This document shows, in pieces, positions 58,433 to 64,000 of a stretch of 64,000 nucleotides of DNA. The stretch lies in NCBI GenBank assembly GCA_015039365.1, contig WION01000001.1:682001-746000 (forward strand). The letters are read 5' to 3'. Within the stretch, counting starts at the first letter, position 1. Each line of letters starts with the position of its first letter. Origin of the DNA: Amanita rubescens (taxonomy: Eukaryota; Basidiomycota; Agaricomycetes; Agaricales; Amanitaceae). The position numbers and the translations under genes were made by a program. The notes beneath the pieces were generated by a model that did not search any database, was not told the origin of the DNA, and was given only the letters and a program-made list of their open reading frames with translations.

Positions 58433-60198
58433 TCATGATGACAGCCATAGCATAACTATGGCCAATGCCACCACCCAATGCGTGTTCCCAGTCAACCGCA
58501 GCGCTCCATTCTTACCCCCCGTATCCGAAGACGAGTTGGATGCAACACTCGTAGTCACATTTAATGGCTGAGTCCACAAAACCCATCCGTCACTCATCCA
58601 GCCTGATTCCAGCTGGTTCAACGCTCCTACGTATTTGCCTTTCGGATCTCCATAGATAACGGCTACCTTGCCTATACTCGGTGTAAGTTCCGGTATAAGT
58701 GCCGTTTCATTTGTTGTAGACGCGTTAAGCGTGAGGGCATAGTTCAACGCAGTCTGGATCGTTGCCCCGGAATGCGTTGGGAGAGACCATACGGAAGAGT
58801 TACCGGCATACGTCGACAATTGCGCGTTGACAATCATTGCAATAAGGTTGTATGCGGTGTAATGGTATGGACGCGTGCGGACTATTTCGAGAGGCTAGTG
58901 AACGCGTTTTTCATCCATCAGTACAAGAAATGAAATAAAAAACGTTGCGCACCTGCTCTCCATTTGCATTAATCTGGTTCAAAGTATTGATTATTAAAGT
59001 ATTTCTGGGTCGTGTTCAGAGCTCCTGGAACGTCTTTCGCGATAAGCTGAAGTGATGCGAGTTGGTTATAATAGTAGGATCCATGATTACTGTTCGTCGC
59101 TCAGTACTTGGCATTACTATAGTAAGCCGTGAACAACGCACTTGGTAGCCTCGCCTTCTTGGATAGCTTCAGTTGCCGTCTCCAACCACTGAATGTACTC
59201 TTGCACCCAAGAAACCATCTGATTATCCAAATCAGGGGTCCAGTCTGTCGCGTTTCCCTCTCGGAGGATCAAGATCGCGCTGGCGACCTTGGCCATACAT
59301 TTCATGTCCCTATAATCAAATGTTATCCGCTTGAGAAACCCAAAAAAAATAACCGATCAACTTACAATATCCCCTCATGCGTCCCATTCCACTTCCACGG
59401 ACCCCTAATCACTTGCGAATAGTTCAAATTAGGATTCATTCTCGTGTCGGAATCCAGAAACCATGTTTGGATTGTCCGCACTGCTGCTTAGGTTTGAACC
59501 CCTTTTGTTTCTTTGCTAGTTGAGGAGAGAACGGACCTGCAGACCTTGAATATACCGTCGATGAAGTATTTTTTTGGAACGCCCAGACGAGAGCGTTGTA
59601 GAATGCGCCGTCTGACACGTTTTGAAAAGACCAGTTGTCCGTAAGGAGGCTGATGTCGGGGTTGAATTGTCCATCGCGATTGACGTATGGGCAGGTTGTC
59701 CATACTGCGCAGTATATTAGAATAGTACTTTCATGAATGGGAAGAAGCTTGTTTACCTTGTTCGGGAGTCAACGCAGTCGTATTTCCGACCTTTGAACAA
59801 TCGGGCCACCAGCTAACCACGCGTTAACATGAACTGCGCCTCGTGGAACGAAAAAGGGGGTGACAAACTAAGGAGACCAACTCATATAATCATGTTTGTC
59901 GCCAGAGGGTGGTGTAAATGTCTTCGTCATGACCGCTAGTAGTAGTAAACTCTTGCTCAGCCCATCTTGAAAACAGTTGGAACAAAAGAAAACCTTACAC
60001 CAGGGACCCTGGGCATTCAACTGGTCGGCCCATGCGACAAGGGACTGTTGTGCTGCTTGAGTTACCGAGTCGTATTTACCTGTGAGTATATAAGTTCGGA
60101 TCGACGAATGCATTCGGGTAGCTGAAATATGCTTGAGCAAATGTAGCAAAAACGAGCGACGAGAGGGCCCAAAACAGGGCCGTTTTGGAAATGGCCAT
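58433..60198 (-). CDS. secreted, probably GPI-anchored alginate-lyase-like polysaccharide lyase
   Basis: Start 60196-60198 gives a clear signal peptide (MAISKTALFWALSSLVFATF, cleavage after AQA). Family blocks of the alginate-lyase superfamily ((alpha/alpha)-toroid): SYPNAFVDPNLYT, SVTQAAQQSLVAWADQLNAQ, TPPSGDKHDYMSWSPYWWPD, VWTTCPYVNRDGQFNPDISL, DNWSFQNVSDGAFYNALVWA, DTRMNPNLNYSQVIRGPWKW then GTHEG, MVSWVQEYIQWLETATEAIQ, NNHGSYYYNQLASLQLI (catalytic-type NNHG), GEQPLEIVRTRPYHYTAYNL and GWVLWTQPL. The C-terminus has an Asn/Ser-rich, glycosylation-prone stretch and then a hydrophobic tail (ALAIVMLWLSS-stop), as expected for a GPI signal. The substrate is likely an acidic polysaccharide, possibly glucuronan or fungal wall polymer; alginate itself is unlikely in a land fungus. 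About 430-450 residues. Confidence 0.82.
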
Positions 60199-60321
60199 AG
60201 AACGAGTGAGGGTGTAAAGAGAACTCAGAAACGTGCCCCTGAGCGCGAGCCAACTGTCAATCAAATGACATTAACATGCCAAAAAGGGGAGTATGTACCC
60301 TATAATTACGTCACTTCACGA

Positions 60322-60457
60322 CCTTTCTTTTCCGTCCGCGGTCAAGCTCGCCGCTAATATGCTTGAGAACGCTTAAGTACATGTCTAGATGGCAATCACG
60401 CGTGAGGGCCCCTAGATCCATAACAGCATGGTTTCAGAATCATGGCGTTGGGCGCGT
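60322..60457. repeat. direct repeat, left copy (mate at 63402-63590)
   Basis: Two conserved blocks: about 60325-60366 (TCCGTCCGCGGTCAAGCTCG, then TATGCTTGA) and about 60396-60427 (ATCACGCGTGAGGGCCCCTA, then CATAAC), followed by a shared GCATTGGGCGCG-like segment. Same orientation as the mate, which has about 50 extra bases between the blocks. Confidence 0.75.
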
Positions 60458-60733
60458 GTCTCAGAAGCTATCGTCTTTAATTTTCAGTTACCGCGGTGCG
60501 AGATCATGAGGTTAAAACCATTAAACCATACAACTTTGCTATTCAGACATCTCGAGTGGTGGGAGCAAGTAGTAAGAGTTGTTTAGGCTCTATTTGGCGT
60601 TGCTTGTCCACCGCTGTACTATGCGTTCAGCCCAGATATTGTTAAAGATTCAATATCCAATATTCAATACCAGACGGTCACCAGCTACCCAAATCAAACT
60701 TTCAACGATTCTAAAAGACGTGGCATCCATTGC

Positions 60734-61045
60734 TTGACAATCACAACTTGGAGGCCCGTGACGATGCGCTCATCATCGCATCTGGCACTCTCTCCAGCTT
60801 TTGAACGCATCGTCTCCCAAGTTTGCACTCGCTGGCGTGGCTTAGTCTTCCTCACTTATGGAACACCATCAAGCTGGCTGTGCCAGCAGACTCGGCTCCT
60901 ACCCTTCACAGGCTCGACGGTGCAGTTCTCTCACATCCAAGTCACAGCGACTAGTAGAAATACGTCCTTCTGCCGACGTCCTCCAAGCGGTCCTACCTCC
61001 CCTTTCGACGATAACCGCAACTCCCGTTCCACGGTAGTTACCTAA
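60734..61045 (+). pseudogene. possible F-box gene relic
   Basis: The frame contains LSPAFERIVSQVCTRWRGLV and a following TPSSWLCQQ, which resembles the second half of an Agaricomycete F-box (S-Q-V-C-x-R-W-R followed by TP.LW). There is no opening LPxEIL motif in frame and no downstream repeat region, so at most a fragment. Confidence 0.25.
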
Positions 61046-61423
61046 ATATTACGGTAACTCTCAATTACAGGTTCCTGTTCTGATATCATTGAATTCATTA
61101 GCTTTCGACTATTCCGGCAATGCTCTCGCACCCATCGTTCGCTCTTGATCATTCCAGCAACGCCATACCCACCATGGCTATTCACACCGTCACTATCGCT
61201 CTCAATGATCCGACGCACACATTCGTATTATGGTAGCTACCATTGTGACTTAGTAGAATGCACCTTTTTGCGAGGAAAACATAGCAGATTTAGCCCAGAG
61301 ATTGGCAGCGTGAGTAATCTGAATCTATGTCTTGCAGAAGTTGCCAGAAACATGTTCTTTTACTAGCATTCTGAAATCAATATTTTTGTGGACCTCAAAT
61401 AGTTTGTTTCAGTTCGGTGAGAC

Positions 61424-63145
61424 CCGGCGCCAAAACTTACACATGGACTTTTGACTCACGTTCAAACAACTAGCCGATGCTTCCCCAGCCTGGTGAGATT
61501 GGGGAGATTGCCCCGGCTTCAACGTCTGCACTGTTGCCAGCCTCTGTTCCGCCCCCAGCGCTATCAACTGGGAGCTCCAGCGTCCAAGGTTGTTCTGAAG
61601 ATGTGGGAACTAGCAAGGCCGTAAAACGAAAGCGGGACGATGACAGTAGCAACGAAAGAAGGGCAAGTTCATCGTTATCCACTCTAGGAATGCTACTCAT
61701 GACACCACAGGCTAATTCACCCCTTGCTCCTGAAGCCTCGAGCGTTCCACCGTCAACAATACGCCCTGGACTCCGAAAGAGTAGTCGGATAGCTGTTAAG
61801 AAACAGAAGCCGGATGACCCTGTCTGTTCATCCGTAATAAGGACCGCTAGACAAGGCGGTGGCCGGAAAGGCGGCCACAAAGATGGAAGCGGAGGTAGCA
61901 AGAAGTCAAAAGAGGGCGAATACCGGGGCGGATCAGTCAGAAAGAAGATGGCCATACCTGCGCATGAAATGGCAGAAAAGGTGCGTTTCATCTGATGTTA
62001 CGATATCAACACTTAACCGTACATATCAGAGCACCCTGGAACTAGCCAGCGGTCGTAATGTACTCCTGCTCTACCTCCAATATGGCATTTATGATTCATC
62101 AGCCCCCTCCACATTTGTTCGCCACCCTACCCCGCTTCCTTCACGGGAAACTGTCCGAAACTATCAGCTCGAAGAATGTCTCACCATTGTCTTGAAGTCC
62201 GAGATTGGACATGGCGCAACTGGCGAGGTGCTTCGTGGCACACTAGTGGTTGAGGCGTCGGAATGTCCATCGTTGGATGTTGCTGTCAAGCTTGCGTTAG
62301 GCAGTAAACAGTGCGGAGCCCTGAGGGATGAGTACAGAATTTATCATCAACTGAGGTCAAAAGGGGTTACGACCGGAATCACGACGCCTCTGGGTTTGTT
62401 TGACGATGTGGAGGGTGGGGTATGTATACTTGTCATGCCATATGTAGGCGCTCCGCTCGCTGCGACGCCTGAGCTTAGTCTTGCCCATTTCATATCGGTG
62501 AATTGCTATCATTTTGTATTGTTCTTACCCACATTTTCTGACCAGTTTTGGGACAGGGAAGCAGCTCTTGCAACTTTGGCCGAAATACATCACTGCCGAT
62601 ATACTCCACGGCGATCTTCGTTTGGACAACATACTTGTGGCTGATTCGGGTCTGACAATCATAGATTTTGGTCATTCGCGAGTGTGCGATGATCAAAATG
62701 CAAAACATAGCGAATCTTCACAGCTTCAATCTCTCCTCGACCAAGTAGAATGGACATGACGGAAGAAGTCGAGTGTTATGAAAAGGCCTCAATCATCATC
62801 TTGAAATCGTGTTTCTCGGTGTTTTCGAACAACTATTATGCAGCATATCAAAAAAATGTAAGATGGTCAACGTGCCTATCCGTGCTCGCTACAGGCGCTT
62901 CTCCTCGGCGAAATGGATGTAGACTCGAGGCCGTAAAAAAACCTTCAAAGATAGAAACGAGAGCTCATTCTGCATGTAATTCTGGCTCAACTACACAGGC
63001 GCTGGCAATGAACTTACACTCACTACGTTAGAGATTACTGCCCTCAGGGCGATAAATAAAATCTGTTTTCTAGCATATTGAGCAAAGGCATGCAATTTCC
63101 GACTCGAGATCTGGTTGAGGGTGTCATGGATCGGTAGTAGGACTA
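61424..63145 (+). repeat. dispersed duplication block, copy 2 (mate at 18815-21094)
   Basis: Same orientation as copy 1 and about 41 kb from it. The 5' boundary is diffuse (61424-61478); the 3' boundary is sharp, ending at GGATCGGTAGTAGGACTA (63145). It lacks about 600 internal bases present in copy 1, including the GPSGSGGN repeat. It is enclosed by the direct repeats at 60322-60457 and 63402-63590. Confidence 0.85.
61477..62759 (+). pseudogene. kinase-like gene, copy 2 (5'-truncated, frame-broken)
   Basis: Opens at 61477 (MLPQPGEIGEIAPASTS), which is internal to the family protein, and runs through KAVKRKRDDDSSNERR, SRIAVKKQKPDDPV and MAIPAHEMAEK. An intron (about 61981-62029) leads to LELASGRNVLLLYLQYGIYD and the kinase-like domain EECLTIVLKSEIGHGATGEV, AVKLALGSK and VMPYVGAPLAA. 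After the intron 62497-62545 the exon begins FWDREAALATLAEIHH in the right frame, unlike copy 1, but an extra base at about 62593 then shifts the frame just before HGDLRLDNILV and IIDFGHSRV. The last open frame ends at 62759. The whole family N-terminal domain is missing. Probably non-functional. Confidence 0.65.
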
Positions 63146-63401
63146 TTTTCAAGCAGCGCATGTACGAGTGTGGGGAAACTGACCACAGTTGGGACAGTCA
63201 AGCATTCTGCCTAGGATGATAGCAATTGTCGCGGGCGCCATCAATCCATGGCACCCAAATCCCATCGACAGCAAGCTTGGTTCACCTAGGAGTGAAATCC
63301 GCTCTTAGTTGCCTAAGTACATCCCTGTCGTGGAGGGGCCTTTTTTGAACCCAGGGTAACATCACATTATGACGGATTGCGGTCACGATGGATAGGGAAA
63401 T

Positions 63402-63590
63402 CTTTTCTTTCCCGTCCACGGTCAAGCTCACCGATAAGTATGCTTGAACTAGAACAAAATGCACGCTTACTTGTGGTCTGGATGGCCGCTGTCCAAAAGT
63501 TGCGCCACAAAGTATGACAGTTGTTCCTATCACGCGCGAGAGCCCCTAGATGTATAACTCGGCACCATGGCTTCACGGCATTGGGCGCGG
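63402..63590. repeat. direct repeat, right copy (mate at 60322-60457)
   Basis: Matches the left copy in TTCTTT..CCGTCCACGGTC, TATGCTTGA, ATCACGCGCGAGAGCCCCTA and GCATTGGGCGCGG. A further weak match to the first block (TTTTTCCGCCCGCTGTTCAA) lies at about 63973-63996, cut by the window edge. Confidence 0.75.
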
Positions 63591-64000
63591 GTGCGGCCCG
63601 CTCATGAACTCAACGCTTTGTCGAAGATCGGTACCACTCTACCGCCGTCATCGCTTGATCATCCGTGGCCTAAATTAGCTTGTTTCTGACATGGTGATTC
63701 CACTGTTGTCGTTAGAAGTCGGGTAGATTGGGGCTAAAATCGTCACGTTGAGGCATTGGCAATACCGTTGCGGGATGAGACCGATCTCGGGGATGTCAAC
63801 TGCTTTATATGCAAGGGGTAACAGCTTATTAAACCAGTGAACAGTGAATTAGCTAACAGGCACACCACAAGTTCAGAGCATAGCTGAGCATCCAGCTTAT
63901 GCACTCAAGTCCGCGACCTATATCCTAGACCGACTCGGATGAACGCATCCACCGCCATGATCATAGAAGTATTTTTTCCGCCCGCTGTTCAAACTTCAGA
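63591..64000. other. terminal 400 bp, no supported gene
   Basis: No ORF or domain. It contains the tentative third repeat fragment near the very end. Confidence 0.4.

Overview
The window looks like the nuclear genome of a filamentous basidiomycete, most likely an Agaricomycete mushroom-forming fungus. The reasons are: protein-coding genes split by many short GT-AG introns (mostly about 40-65 nt); families typical of Agaricomycetes (DUF6534 seven-helix proteins, a DDH/HNH nuclease-domain protein, FGDLR-type Crinkler-linked kinase-like proteins, a Zn2Cys6 factor with the GPPKGYIDAIEARLHQTEALLG block); and single-copy eukaryotic housekeeping genes. There is no operon structure. I saw no rRNA, tRNA or CRISPR, but I could not run a covariance search.

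Layout. 1-17 kb: EMC2 (3' end cut by the window edge), a basidiomycete protein of unknown function, a DUF6534 membrane protein, an F-box protein, a 2.1-kb empty stretch, NADP-isocitrate dehydrogenase, then the divergent pair SOF1/DCAF13 (-) and mitochondrial ATP synthase subunit b (+), whose start codons are 96 bp apart. 18-22 kb: an accessory island with a decayed kinase-like gene (copy 1), a GPSGSGGN repeat tract and a small gene with a duplicated exon-intron unit. 22-29 kb: VPS26 (retromer) and a compact VWA8-type AAA+/VWA protein on the same strand, 80 bp apart. 30-36 kb: a WD40-only Tup1 paralogue, a TKL-type kinase and a divergently transcribed Crinkler-type kinase-like gene with a broken frame. 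36-43 kb: NADPH oxidase, an Ldb17/Dip1/SPIN90 endocytic protein and purine nucleoside phosphorylase, all on the minus strand. 43-44.4 kb: nothing recognisable. 44-60 kb: a Zn2Cys6 regulator, a very large Sds3/Dep1-type histone deacetylase subunit with extreme low-complexity sequence, an HNH nuclease-domain protein, RTF1 (Paf1 complex), Hikeshi/OPI10 and a secreted, probably GPI-anchored alginate-lyase-like enzyme. 60-64 kb: a second repeat-rich accessory stretch holding kinase copy 2.

The most informative structure is the pair of dispersed kinase blocks (about 18.8-21.1 kb and 61.4-63.1 kb). They are nearly identical over long stretches, and their 3' boundary can be placed to a few bases. Each carries a different 1-nt frame break shortly before the catalytic HGDL motif, so both look like dead relatives of an expanding family. 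Copy 2 also sits between two short diverged direct repeats. With the Crinkler-kinase and its neighbouring TKL kinase, these make the 18-36 kb and 60-64 kb segments the dynamic part of an otherwise housekeeping region.

Exon joins were made by eye from frame continuity, GT/AG sites and family knowledge. Gene identities are generally firmer than exact exon borders.
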